From positions 682,001-746,000 of the forward strand of contig NZ_JARXVG010000001.1 of the NCBI RefSeq assembly GCF_029892485.1: 64,000 nucleotides of DNA. Direction: 5' to 3'. A program made the position numbers and the translations under genes. Positions 18,943 through 26,875 of the stretch are shown one piece after another. The stretch is from Variovorax boronicumulans. GTDB taxonomy: Bacteria > Pseudomonadota > Gammaproteobacteria > Burkholderiales > Burkholderiaceae_C. The notes below the pieces were generated by a model. The model was not told the origin of the DNA. It did not search any database and worked only from the letters and a program-made list of their open reading frames with translations. How positions within the stretch are numbered: position 1 is the first letter of the stretch; each line of letters starts with the position of its first letter.

Positions 18943-19821
18943 ATGCGAGTTGCCTTCACCTCCTGCAAGCAACAGCCCACCGGGGGTCAGATCGCAGCGG
19001 CCAACCCACTGCCCGATCACCTCTTGCTACTGGGCGACTCAGCGTACTACGATGCGGATGGGTCGAGCATGTCTGCAGTCAAGGCAATGGGCGCCGACAC
19101 CTTTGCAAGACATGCCACGGGGCGCCTTCGGGATCAGTTGACTCAGCCTCAGTCCGCTAACTTGGTTCGCCTTCGCGAGCTACGAATTGACCCGATCCGG
19201 GAGGACTACGACCTTCTCTGGAACGGTGCCTGCGGCGCGCAGGTGGGGAAGCAAAATTCATTGAAGCACCTCATTCCTTCAACACTGGCAGCATTCCAAG
19301 CCTACCGTGATGCGTTGGATGTGCACGATCCCACAACCTTTCCCGGACCTGCAGACCCCTGGCGTTCCGATATCAAGGAGCGAGGCTACCGGATGATCGA
19401 CGTCGGCGACGCAGCCAATCCGTCGCGATTTCACCTTACCGACGGAAGAAGCTGCAAGACCGGTGGCGGTGAAGCTGCGGTGTTAGGCCCAGCGCAAATG
19501 AGCAAGTTGGCGTCGTCCATTTTTTCCTCGCCAACAAAGACCGTGCACATTGTTGCCAGTGGATCGGTCTTTGAAGCACGCCACGGCGAAACACGGATGT
19601 CGGGTCAGGCTGAGCACGACAAGATGCTGGAACTCGCTCGGGACCATCGTATCCTGCTCCTGAGCGGTGACGTCCACGAGAACCGCTTTGCGGTACCGTA
19701 TCCGGCGGCCAACTGGAGCCTGTTCGAAGCGACTTCATCAGGTGCTTCCTTGCGTACTTCGGTCACTGTCGGCGCGCTGCGATGCAACTGGGGCTTATGG
19801 AAATCACGCCGCAAGCCGTAA
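18943..19821 (+). CDS. PhoD-like metallophosphoesterase domain protein
   Basis: A 292-residue protein without a signal peptide. Three blocks match the PhoD/alkaline phosphatase D metallophosphatase pattern: AFTSCKQ near the N-terminus, LLLLGDSAYYDADG at about 28-41 (the metal-binding GD-x-x-YxD block) and ILLLSGDVHENRF near residue 245 (the conserved GDVH). HIVASGSVFE precedes the last block, where PhoD proteins have a similar strand. The family hydrolyses phosphoesters using bound metals, and the natural substrate here is unknown. The lack of a Tat or Sec signal suggests a cytoplasmic role, unlike classical PhoD. It stands alone on the plus strand just after a palindromic repeat, with no operon partner. 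The C-terminus (KSRRKP) is short and basic. Confidence 0.6.
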   Translation: MRVAFTSCKQQPTGGQIAAANPLPDHLLLLGDSAYYDADGSSMSAVKAMGADTFARHATGRLRDQLTQPQSANLVRLRELRIDPIREDYDLLWNGACGAQVGKQNSLKHLIPSTLAAFQAYRDALDVHDPTTFPGPADPWRSDIKERGYRMIDVGDAANPSRFHLTDGRSCKTGGGEAAVLGPAQMSKLASSIFSSPTKTVHIVASGSVFEARHGETRMSGQAEHDKMLELARDHRILLLSGDVHENRFAVPYPAANWSLFEATSSGASLRTSVTVGALRCNWGLWKSRRKP

Positions 19822-20132
19822 AGACTCAACCTCTCGCAACTACACATGCCGCCACGTAAGCGAGTGATCGATGGCGAAACTTGGACACTTGCGCTCAGCG
19901 CGTGAGCGAGATGCACATGATGAGTTGGCGCTTCCTGCGCTCCGCATGCTGCCTGGCGAGGGACAGAGCGGAGGCAAGACGAGTCGAAGATCGCCCTCGT
20001 AGGTCGTAATTTTCCGCATCTTTCTAACGAAAAGGTCGATATGCAGCCAAAAGGTAATTGATGGTAATTCGAGATGTGAAAGTGGCTCATGTCGAGCCTG
20101 CGATGTTCCCAAGAGACCGGGAGAGTTCGCCC
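19822..20132. other. Intergenic region, nothing recognised
   Basis: About 310 bp between two plus-strand genes. I see no copy of the dispersed palindrome and no RNA gene. It presumably carries the promoter for the lipoprotein gene downstream. Confidence 0.4.
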
Positions 20133-21164
20133 ATGCACTTTAGCCTGCTCTCCGTGGGCGTTACTGCATTGGCCAGCTGTCTAGTATCTCTATCCGGCTG
20201 TGCAAGCTTCAACCAAACACCTAACGATGTCTATCGGCGTGAAGCCGGCGGTAAGCTGGAACTTTGGAAGAGCGTTGGTGATGCTTCGGCGATGCACTGG
20301 CCGTACGCTTGGTCCGCAGTTGCTGCTTACCAGGACTCGGACGATCCCAAGCGGAAGCCACTCGATAGCAGCCCGACCTGTCCGGAGCCCCACGCCTTTC
20401 TCACCCAACGCGGATGGGTGCAATGGGCTGACCTCCCGTCGCTCAGACCGCAGTTGAATGAGCAGTACGCAGAAGCAGCGCAGAAGATGCGGGAAGTGCA
20501 CCTTCGCGCTGAAGTTTGGTCCAACGAGCAGACCCGGCAGGTCGTCGTAGCGTTCGGTGGTACTGCTGCATCTAGCTCCGACGACTGGAAGGCAAACCTT
20601 CGATGGTCTTTGCGATTCTTCGACTCTGAGCGTCGAGACGAGTACACGGTCCTGACGGACATCTTCGTGCCGGTGTTCGTCAAAGCGTACAAGAATCGAC
20701 GTGACGAGGATGGTTGGAAATGGCTCAATGAGGCGCGGATTGTTTCGACCGGCCACTCGCTCGGAGGAGGCTTGTCGCAGCGATTCGCATATTCACTAGA
20801 GGCGTCGAGCGACGTGCCGATCGTTAAAGAAGTCTATGCCTTCGACCCCTCACCCGTTTCGGGCAAGAGGGACTCGCCGAACTTCCAAGAGCAGGCCAAA
20901 GGACTCACAATCTATCGAATCTACAAGCGCGGTGAGGTGCTCGCCAGTCTTCGATCGCTTGTGCACTTCGGGAATCCAGGCGATGAGCGCAATCAGGGTC
21001 AAAAGTGGATCGATATCCGCTACCTCGATGACTGGACATTCCGGACGCTATTGCCCTCTGGCTCAGTGCACGCACATGGCATGCATGAATTGGCAAAGTT
21101 CATGGCACGAAACCTCCCAGCCGCCGAAAAACCAGCGTGCCTGGCTGGCGTCGTTGCAAACTGA
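20133..21164 (+). CDS. Lipoprotein with lipase class 3-like alpha/beta-hydrolase fold
   Basis: A 343-residue protein starting at the ATG at 20133, with GGGAGA about 9 bp upstream. In-frame codons further upstream would bury the signal peptide. The N-terminus (MHFSLLSVGVTALASCLVSL followed by SGCASF) is a lipoprotein signal with lipobox LSGC, so the protein is likely anchored in an envelope membrane. STGHSLGGGLSQRFAYSL near residue 215 is the GxSxG nucleophile elbow of class 3 lipases, and VVVAFGGTAASSSDDWKANL upstream resembles the lid/oxyanion region. AFDPSPVSG offers a candidate catalytic Asp, and a late His is present in VHAHGMHEL. A role as lipase or phospholipase is inferred from the fold. 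It is a single-gene unit followed by repeat copies. Confidence 0.7.
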   Translation: MHFSLLSVGVTALASCLVSLSGCASFNQTPNDVYRREAGGKLELWKSVGDASAMHWPYAWSAVAAYQDSDDPKRKPLDSSPTCPEPHAFLTQRGWVQWADLPSLRPQLNEQYAEAAQKMREVHLRAEVWSNEQTRQVVVAFGGTAASSSDDWKANLRWSLRFFDSERRDEYTVLTDIFVPVFVKAYKNRRDEDGWKWLNEARIVSTGHSLGGGLSQRFAYSLEASSDVPIVKEVYAFDPSPVSGKRDSPNFQEQAKGLTIYRIYKRGEVLASLRSLVHFGNPGDERNQGQKWIDIRYLDDWTFRTLLPSGSVHAHGMHELAKFMARNLPAAEKPACLAGVVAN

Positions 21165-21255
21165 TTATTGGCAAGGTGGGGAAGATCCGCGCGACCAATG
21201 CCTGAAGAACGCTGCGCGTGGCTAGCAGCAACCTCCCCTCTCTCCATGATCATTT

Positions 21256-21360
21256 GCCGATAACGGGAGCTTCACAGATGCGAAGCTGCTGGCTGGTTCC
21301 GCCTTGGTCTGAACTAGCGATAGAGAGGGTCACAAGAGTGCCTCATTACAGATAGTTGCT
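21256..21360. repeat. Dispersed palindromic repeat, two degenerate copies
   Basis: The first copy has left arm CCGATAACGGGAGC and a loose right arm GGCTGGTTCC. The second reads GAACTAGCGATAGAGAGGGTC, then CATTACAGATAGTTG. Both share the order and centre of the clearer copies (GATA, then GGxTCAC, then CC-xx-TTA), but with mismatches. Confidence 0.45.
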
Positions 21361-21462
21361 GCGCTACACCCCCGATTCCAAGTGCTAGCAGGCGGATTCA
21401 GTTACCTATCATCATCGATGTGGTGCTCGTAGCCCGCGCGCCCCAACAACTAGGAAGGTCCT

Positions 21463-22110
21463 ATGAGCTTCAAGAAATACCTGGAGGAGAAGTACCCCAT
21501 CGCGTGTGATATGCAGCGACAGATTGACGGGGATCCACTCATGGTCGATATGCTACGCATGAACGGGGCCGATCATGAACTTGTTAAGAAGTGGATGAGA
21601 AACTATGGCCTCTTCCAAGGTATCGAGGGCGATTCTCGCAACAAGATCGCGAAGCGATTTCTTACTTTCGCACAGCAACACCACCGCGCCACTCGCATCA
21701 ACGACACAATTGTCGCCGACCTATATCGAGAACTACTCATCGCGCTCTTCAAGGTAAAGCCGCGGAGTTGGATGTCGGCGACGTCCAAGCTGCTTTGGTG
21801 CCTGTATCCCCACGACATCGTCATCTACGACGCATTCGTTCATCGCGCACTGGTGACCCTTCAATGCGTTGACCCTGACCTCGGAAGCACTGAGCGGATC
21901 GGTGCAGCGCCGATGATCAGAGAGCTCGCCGACATTGATTCCGCCGTCGCGGCGTATATGCGATACCAGGGTTTGGTCCGCAAGCTGCTGGCCGTCAATA
22001 CACCCGCACTCACTGAATTGCGCCGCCAATACAAGGAGCAGTACCAGTACGACATCAGGATTGTGGACAAACTGCTTTGGATGATCGGCGATAGCAAAAG
22101 GGCGTACTGA
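21463..22110 (+). CDS. Unknown protein with SK-x-L-x-x-L-x-P-x4-IYD motif
   Basis: A 215-residue soluble, helical protein. The ATG is preceded by AGGAAGG at a normal distance. I recognise no named family. The most distinctive stretch is ATSKLLWCLYPHDIVIYDAF at about residues 106-125. The same spacing recurs in the protein at 28424-29059 (ATAKALHLLAPSFLPLWD), suggesting that the two are distant relatives. There is no catalytic motif I can name. It lies between palindromic repeats as a single-gene unit. Confidence 0.6.
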   Translation: MSFKKYLEEKYPIACDMQRQIDGDPLMVDMLRMNGADHELVKKWMRNYGLFQGIEGDSRNKIAKRFLTFAQQHHRATRINDTIVADLYRELLIALFKVKPRSWMSATSKLLWCLYPHDIVIYDAFVHRALVTLQCVDPDLGSTERIGAAPMIRELADIDSAVAAYMRYQGLVRKLLAVNTPALTELRRQYKEQYQYDIRIVDKLLWMIGDSKRAY

Positions 22111-22251
22111 CTTCGCTAGGGTGTGACCATCCCGCACCCCGATGTATGCCGCCGCTCGAGATGAGGACTGCGCGACGCAGTTGGCGGCGATTCCGGCGCG
22201 GGCGCTGGGGCCATGCGCCTGCCCGGTGACGCACAAAGCCAGACGCCATGG

Positions 22252-22297
22252 GCCCAACCGTCGATAACCAAAGGCACGTCAATACCCCCTTATCGTA
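22252..22297. repeat. Dispersed palindromic repeat, copy 4 (attC-like)
   Basis: The left arm GCCCAACCGTCGATAACC and right arm CTTATCG enclose the centre AAAGGCACGTCAATACC. The left arm is nearly identical to the copy at 18802. Downstream of TTATCG the sequence diverges from the other copies, as at a cassette junction. Confidence 0.6.
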
Positions 22298-22355
22298 AGC
22301 GTCCGAGCAATCCGTGTTGACGGACCAGCCGACCTGCCCCATTAGACTGATGCGA

Positions 22356-22904
22356 ATGAGCCTGCAAGCGACCTTCATTGCCACCGAGGACATCAGCAAC
22401 TGGCAGGACGCCGGTTGCGTCGTACTCGGGAACCCTTCTGGATCAACGGAACGTGTGGTCATGGCAGTCGGGATCAGCGTGGGATCGGGGGTTCGATGGC
22501 GAGTCGATTTGTTCGCAAGCGTTGGCCAATCTTGCTTTCAAGACGTACGCTGCATCGGCGAACTGGTTTACATCGGCTACGGTCAGCAAGTTGCGGTGTT
22601 CTCGCCCAAGACGGCGAGCTTGGCATCGCACTCGCTCGATGGCTACTTCGGCCATGTATTCACGACTTTGGATCTTGAGTCGCCCAATCTTGGTTCGTCG
22701 GTGCTGGTCGCATCGGCTTCAGAGTTGCTGCGCTTCGACGGCGCTGGCCAACTCTTGTGGCGGAGGTCAGGGCTTGGAATCGATGGTGTCGTCATTCACC
22801 GAGTCCAAGACGGTGAGATCTTTGGCGATGCTGAGTGGGACCCTCCAGGAGGCTGGAAGTCCTTTCGATTGCGACTGGATTCTGGAGAGATATGTCAGAG
22901 TTGA
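22356..22904 (+). CDS. Unknown beta-rich protein
   Basis: A 182-residue protein from the ATG at 22356 (MSLQATFIATEDISNWQD). In-frame GTG and ATG codons at 22314 and 22350 could extend it, and none has a good ribosome-binding site. The text alternates short strands and turns (GELVYIGYGQQVAVFSPKT, SELLRFDGAGQLLWRR), like a few blades of a WD/PQQ-type propeller or an immunity-type fold. I cannot name a family. It ends only 20 bp before the IS66 tnpC stop, so the IS may have trimmed the 3' side of this unit. Confidence 0.5.
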   Translation: MSLQATFIATEDISNWQDAGCVVLGNPSGSTERVVMAVGISVGSGVRWRVDLFASVGQSCFQDVRCIGELVYIGYGQQVAVFSPKTASLASHSLDGYFGHVFTTLDLESPNLGSSVLVASASELLRFDGAGQLLWRRSGLGIDGVVIHRVQDGEIFGDAEWDPPGGWKSFRLRLDSGEICQS

Positions 22905-22923
22905 GGCCTTCCCTCTCGGCGGT

Positions 22924-24643
22924 CTAGCCTGGCGTCCAGCGATGCGGCAGCAACTCCCCCACGAGACGCGCTTTGTGCGTGGGCAGGCGCTGCAGGACGT
23001 CCTTTAAGTACGCGTACGGATCGAGCCCGTTCAGCTTGGCCGACTGGATCAAGCTCATCACCGCGGCCGCGCGTTGCCCCGCCCGCAGCGAGCCCGCGAA
23101 CAACCAGTTCGAGCGCCCGAGAGCGATCGGGCGGATCTGGTTCTCCACCCAGTTGTTGTCGATCGGCAATTGCCCATCGTCGATGTAGCGCGTGAGCGCG
23201 GTCCATCGCTTCAGGCTGTAGTCCAGCGCGCGGGCCAGCGCCGTGCCATCGGTCGCGCGAAGGCGGTGCGCGACCATCCATGCGTGCAGCGCATCGGCCA
23301 CGGGCCTGGCCTTGTGTTGGCGGATCGCCAAGCGTTGCTGCATGGTCAAGCCGTGCACCTCGCGCTCGATCTCGTAGAGCTCACCGAAGAACTTCATCGC
23401 CTGCTTAGCCACGGCACTCTTGGTGCTCGCCTGAAGCTCGAAGAACTTGCGCCGCGCGTGCGCAGCGCAGCCAATCTCGGTGACGCCCTGTGTGAAGCTG
23501 GCCTTGTATCCAGCGTAGTCGTCGCACACCAGCTTGCCGATCCACGGCTCGCTGCCCTGCTGCAGGAAGGCCCGAGCGTGCTCGCCGGCGCGGCTGTCCG
23601 CGAAGTCATAGACGACGGCCCGGAGGTCCTCAAAGACACCGGGGCAGTATGCCCACAGGTAGGCCTTGTGCGTCTTCTTCTTGCCCGGCGTGAGCATCGC
23701 CACCGGCGTCTCGTCGGCGTGCAGCACGCTGTGGCTCAGGATCTCCTTGCTTGAGCGCGTCGACCAGCGGCTGCAGCTGCACGCCGCATACGCCCACCCA
23801 TTCGGCCAGCGTGGAGCGCGCCAGCGGCATGCCTGCCCGCGCGAAGATGCTCTCCTGGCGGTACAGGGGCATGTGGTCGGCGTACTTCACCACCAGCACT
23901 TGGGCCAGCAAGCCGGCGGTCGGCATGCCCTTATCGATGACTTGTGCGGGCACCGGCGCCTGGATCAGGGTCACGCACTTCGCGCAGGCCCATTTGCCCC
24001 GAACATGGCGCTCCACCGTGAACACACCAGGCGTGTAGTCGAGCTTCTCGCTCACGTCCTCGCCTATGCGCTTGAGCTCGCAGCCGCACCTGCAGGTGGT
24101 GCAGGCGGGTTCGTGATGGAACGACGTGCGCGGCAGGTGAGCAGGCAGCGGTGCCCGCTTTGGGTGCTGCGGCGCCGAGGGCAGCGGCTTCGTTCTAAAC
24201 AGCTCGAGTTCCAGTTCGATGGCAGCAATGTCGGCGTCGACGGTCTCGTCGAGCAGGCTCTTCTGCGTGGCGTCGAGTTGCTCGCTGCGGGCACCGAACT
24301 TCCAGCGCTTGAGCACCGCGATCTCGTGGGTGAGTTGGTCTATGCGTGCTTCGCTCCAGACGAGCTTGCGATCCTTCATCAGGATCTCGCCGTCGGCCTG
24401 CGTGAGCTGGGCTTGCCTGAGCGCGATCTCGGCATCCCGCTCGGCGATCAAGCCATCGCGCTCCGTGATCTGGGCTAGCAACCCCTGCGCCAGCGCGCGC
24501 AGCTCGGCCTCGCCGAGTCCCTGGAGTTGTTCGCTGGTGAGCATGGACGCCAGTGTGCCGAACTCCGCGGCAAGGGCCATTCGCAAACGCCCCAATTGCT
24601 GCGGGACCACCTCCCGCTCACGCCATGGTGATGGCGCCTCCAT
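22924..24643 (-). pseudogene. tnpC: IS66 transposase TnpC, frameshifted
   Basis: Two reading frames together give a full IS66 transposase. The N-terminal frame has a Leu-zipper-like helix, the KFGARSEQLD motif, and a zinc-binding pattern (ACTTCRCGCELKRIGEDVSE, WACAKC). The C-terminal frame holds the DDE core: HADETPVAML, KLVCDDYAGYKA, CAAHARRKFFE, and IDNNWVENQIRPIALGRSNW with the catalytic Glu. The frames meet at about 23743-23746, where LVDALKQ is followed by GDPEPQ instead of the expected E-I-L-S-H-S. One extra G in GGAGATC explains the shift. No slippery run or stimulatory structure suggests programmed frameshifting. The start at 24643 overlaps tnpB; later ATGs are possible. Confidence 0.85.
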
Positions 24644-24953
24644 TACCCAGGCGCTGCCACGGTAGCCCGAGCACGAGCGCGTCGAGCTGTTCACGAGACA
24701 GAGCCATCTGCGCCCCCAGGGCGGTGTTGGCCCAGAGGAAGCGGCCCTGATGGAGTCGGCGAGCGCATAGCCAGATCCCGATGCCGTCATGCACAAGGAC
24801 CTTCATGCGGTTGGCCCTTCGGTTGGAGAACAGGTAGGCGTGATGAGGCTTGGCCGATCCGAAGACTTGCACGACGCGCGCCAACGCGGTGTCGGTGCCG
24901 GCGCGCATGTCCAAGGGCTCGGCCGCAAGCCACACCGCATCGATGCGGATCAC
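24618..24953 (-). CDS. tnpB: IS66 Orf2-type accessory protein TnpB
   Basis: A 111-residue protein with the family signature: IRIDAVWLAAEPLDMRAGTD at the start, HHAYLFSNRRANRMKVLVHD, then GIGIWLCARRLHQGRFLW. The start is the GTG at 24953, which forms a GTGA overlap with the tnpA stop. In-frame sequence further upstream lies inside tnpA. TnpB is required with TnpA for IS66 transposition, but its biochemical role is unknown. It appears intact. Confidence 0.88.
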   Translation of the reverse strand: MIRIDAVWLAAEPLDMRAGTDTALARVVQVFGSAKPHHAYLFSNRRANRMKVLVHDGIGIWLCARRLHQGRFLWANTALGAQMALSREQLDALVLGLPWQRLGNGGAITMA

Positions 24954-25309
24954 AAGTCGCGCATCCAGGCCGCGCACTCGGCGGCAGCGGTGATGGGCCA
25001 TGTGGCCTTGACCATGAGCGTGCCTCGACGCAGTTCGATGACCAGTTCTTGGGCGGGCGTAACCGCGGGAGGCGCAACCGGCAACGCGATGAACGAGTGA
25101 GCGGGGATCGGGTTCACAACCGGCTTCTGCGTTGATGGCCCCGCAGCCATCCGGCGCCACTTGTGCACCAGGTTGGCGTTCAGGCCATGGGCCAGCGCGA
25201 TGCCGGCCACCGAAGCGTCGGGCTTGGCGCATTCGGCCAGAACTTGAGCCTTGAGGGCGGCATCATGGCGCCGCCGAATGAGTCGCTTGGAGTCTTTGAT
25301 GGTGTCCAC
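24950..25309 (-). CDS. tnpA: IS66 Orf1-type DNA-binding protein TnpA
   Basis: A 119-residue protein with a transposase helix-turn-helix (RRRHDAALKAQVLAECAKPD, then VAGIALAHGLNANLVHKWRR), as in IS66/IS3 OrfA proteins. The C-terminal part (ELVIELRRGTLMVKATWPIT) is the typical IS66 TnpA tail. It overlaps tnpB by 4 bp and appears intact. It probably binds the IS ends. Confidence 0.88.
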   Translation of the reverse strand: MDTIKDSKRLIRRRHDAALKAQVLAECAKPDASVAGIALAHGLNANLVHKWRRMAAGPSTQKPVVNPIPAHSFIALPVAPPAVTPAQELVIELRRGTLMVKATWPITAAAECAAWMRDL

Positions 25310-25370
25310 CTATTGGTCTGGTGCACACCATGCTGGCCCAGCCGCCTGGGGGATTCAATATGTGTTGGGC

Positions 25371-25402
25371 GGACGCATACCCCTTATCGGCGACTGGAAC
25401 CG
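25371..25402. repeat. Dispersed palindromic repeat, right half only
   Basis: ACGCATACCCCTTATCGG followed by CGACTGGAACC matches the centre and right arm of the other copies. The left arm (GATAAC) is missing on the IS66 side. This fits truncation by the IS66 insertion or an associated deletion. Confidence 0.5.
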
Positions 25403-25496
25403 CCCCAGGTCTCAACTCGCAAAGAACCCGCATTCGCAAAAACCAAAATCTCGGCAGATCAATTGGCACCAGCAACTTATGTAAAATTAAGACAAT

Positions 25497-26774
25497 TCAG
25501 ACCCTAGGATCCAAAATGCCAAATACTAGCCCTGATCGGATAAAGTGAAAGTTTCCTTCAGTACGCAACTTGACATGTCCGCGATCCATCTCCTCCCACG
25601 GGACAGAATCAACGCCAAGCCTTGACGCCTCGTCGTGCCGAAGAACCAACTCAATCGGCCACCGCTCAGTTGTGGACGTTGCGCCGTACTCCAGAATCTC
25701 GTCAAAGCGCTGGTCGGCCGCTAGAGGCAATAGATTCTGGTTAATTCCAATAAATGCGATACTCTTTTCGCTCAGCACGATCGCTAAGCCACCGCCCGGG
25801 AATCCCAGCAGTCTAGACCTACCACCAAAGAAGGTGTAGTGATCCGAATTTGCAGAAGATAGAAAGAACTTGAACTCCTCGCCACTTCCTCGTACCAATG
25901 GAACCGAGTCCAAGTCCAAAGGATCATTCAAAGCGAGTAGCGCATTGAGCCGACTCGCCAACGCGGACGTAAGCTGAGACCGAGGGCTAACAAGGCCCAG
26001 CCATCTCGCGAGAAATGTCATTCTCGAGAGGAGCTTGTAGGCACGCGGCTCGATTGGCAAACCCTCGGCCGGTGGATCGACAAGCCAGCATCGCAAGCGC
26101 GAGTCGATCCTTCCATCAACCGTCGTAATAGTCCCGTATCGAACATCGGCAGGATAGGGATCTTCGGCATCACTAGGGAGAGTCGATAACTTAACTTTCT
26201 TCTTTGTGATGTTGGCCTTGTGTAGTGAGACGACAGATGCCTTAAGTTGATTGCGGTCTACTACACTGCCCTTGGTCTCCACCTGAACAAATCGGTTTTC
26301 CTCCGCCGCGAGTTGATAGTCGAAACTCGGGGTCAGTTTCTTGTTTTTTCCAAAGCCCTTTACCTCTAAACGTTGCCAGTCAGCTTCTGTCAGGCCATGA
26401 AGTTTGCTGGCAACGGCCAAACCGACAGCTTCTCCCAAATGTTCCGCAACGTCATTTGGTGGTCTGGTTTGAGGACTCGGCAACGCTAACGACACCCCGT
26501 TGTGAATCAACGCCGTGTCTATCGCGTTTACTGCGCGGCTCAGGTCCCGCCGTACAGCTTCTGTAGACTCATAGCCAGGCATGCCTCGAGCCATGCGGTG
26601 AAATAAAAAGAAATACAGGAACGTACTGGTGGATATTGATACCGGCCCCGACGTCAGTTCGGCCAGTCCTTTCTGCAAATCCTGTGGATAGCTTTTAAAC
26701 TTCTGAGCCTCAGCTGTGTCGTAGTACGCAACATCAACCTCAATGGCCGGCGAGTTAATTTTCTCAATAGTCAA
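25497..26774 (-). CDS. Unknown protein with possible PD-(D/E)XK nuclease motif
   Basis: A 425-residue soluble protein. It starts at a TTG (26774) with GAGGA 7 bp upstream. The nearby ATG at 26781 is out of frame and stops after five codons, so TTG is the best start. Residues about 149-169 (PSFDYQ, then RFVQVETKG) look like a PD-(D/E)XK core: D152 and E166-x-K168 on successive strands, with E112/E115 (EHLGEAVG) as an upstream acidic helix. This would make it a restriction-like endonuclease, but I cannot confirm the fold. The C-terminal 200 residues are beta-rich with no motif I know (GFPGGGLAIVLSEKSIAFIG). The DNA is clearly more AT-rich than the core genome. The CBS-protein gene lies just upstream on the same strand, about 100 bp away. 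Confidence 0.55.
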   Translation of the reverse strand: MTIEKINSPAIEVDVAYYDTAEAQKFKSYPQDLQKGLAELTSGPVSISTSTFLYFFLFHRMARGMPGYESTEAVRRDLSRAVNAIDTALIHNGVSLALPSPQTRPPNDVAEHLGEAVGLAVASKLHGLTEADWQRLEVKGFGKNKKLTPSFDYQLAAEENRFVQVETKGSVVDRNQLKASVVSLHKANITKKKVKLSTLPSDAEDPYPADVRYGTITTVDGRIDSRLRCWLVDPPAEGLPIEPRAYKLLSRMTFLARWLGLVSPRSQLTSALASRLNALLALNDPLDLDSVPLVRGSGEEFKFFLSSANSDHYTFFGGRSRLLGFPGGGLAIVLSEKSIAFIGINQNLLPLAADQRFDEILEYGATSTTERWPIELVLRHDEASRLGVDSVPWEEMDRGHVKLRTEGNFHFIRSGLVFGILDPRV

Positions 26775-26875
26775 ATGTCATTCCTCGAGTTCCCCACCAC
26801 TCTTAGAGCAATCTGAATGCAATAGACAGTCTTCTAAGATCTGCGATTTTTTAGTGACGATGGCGACAACTCCTG

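Larger units (their letters stand above)
22924..25309 (-). mobile_element. IS66-family insertion sequence with frameshifted tnpC
   Basis: Three genes in the standard IS66 order tnpA-tnpB-tnpC on the minus strand. The coordinates span the coding part only. Terminal inverted repeats and the target duplication normally made by IS66 were searched for by eye and not resolved. The element sits between the 22356 gene and a half copy of the dispersed palindrome at 25371, so it probably inserted within one unit of that array. tnpC carries a frameshift, so the copy is probably unable to transpose by itself. Confidence 0.85.

Noticed and set aside
22924-24643. Programmed ribosomal frameshift in tnpC
   Set aside because: IS66 TnpC is normally one frame, and there is no slippery sequence at the junction. 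A single extra G explains it better.
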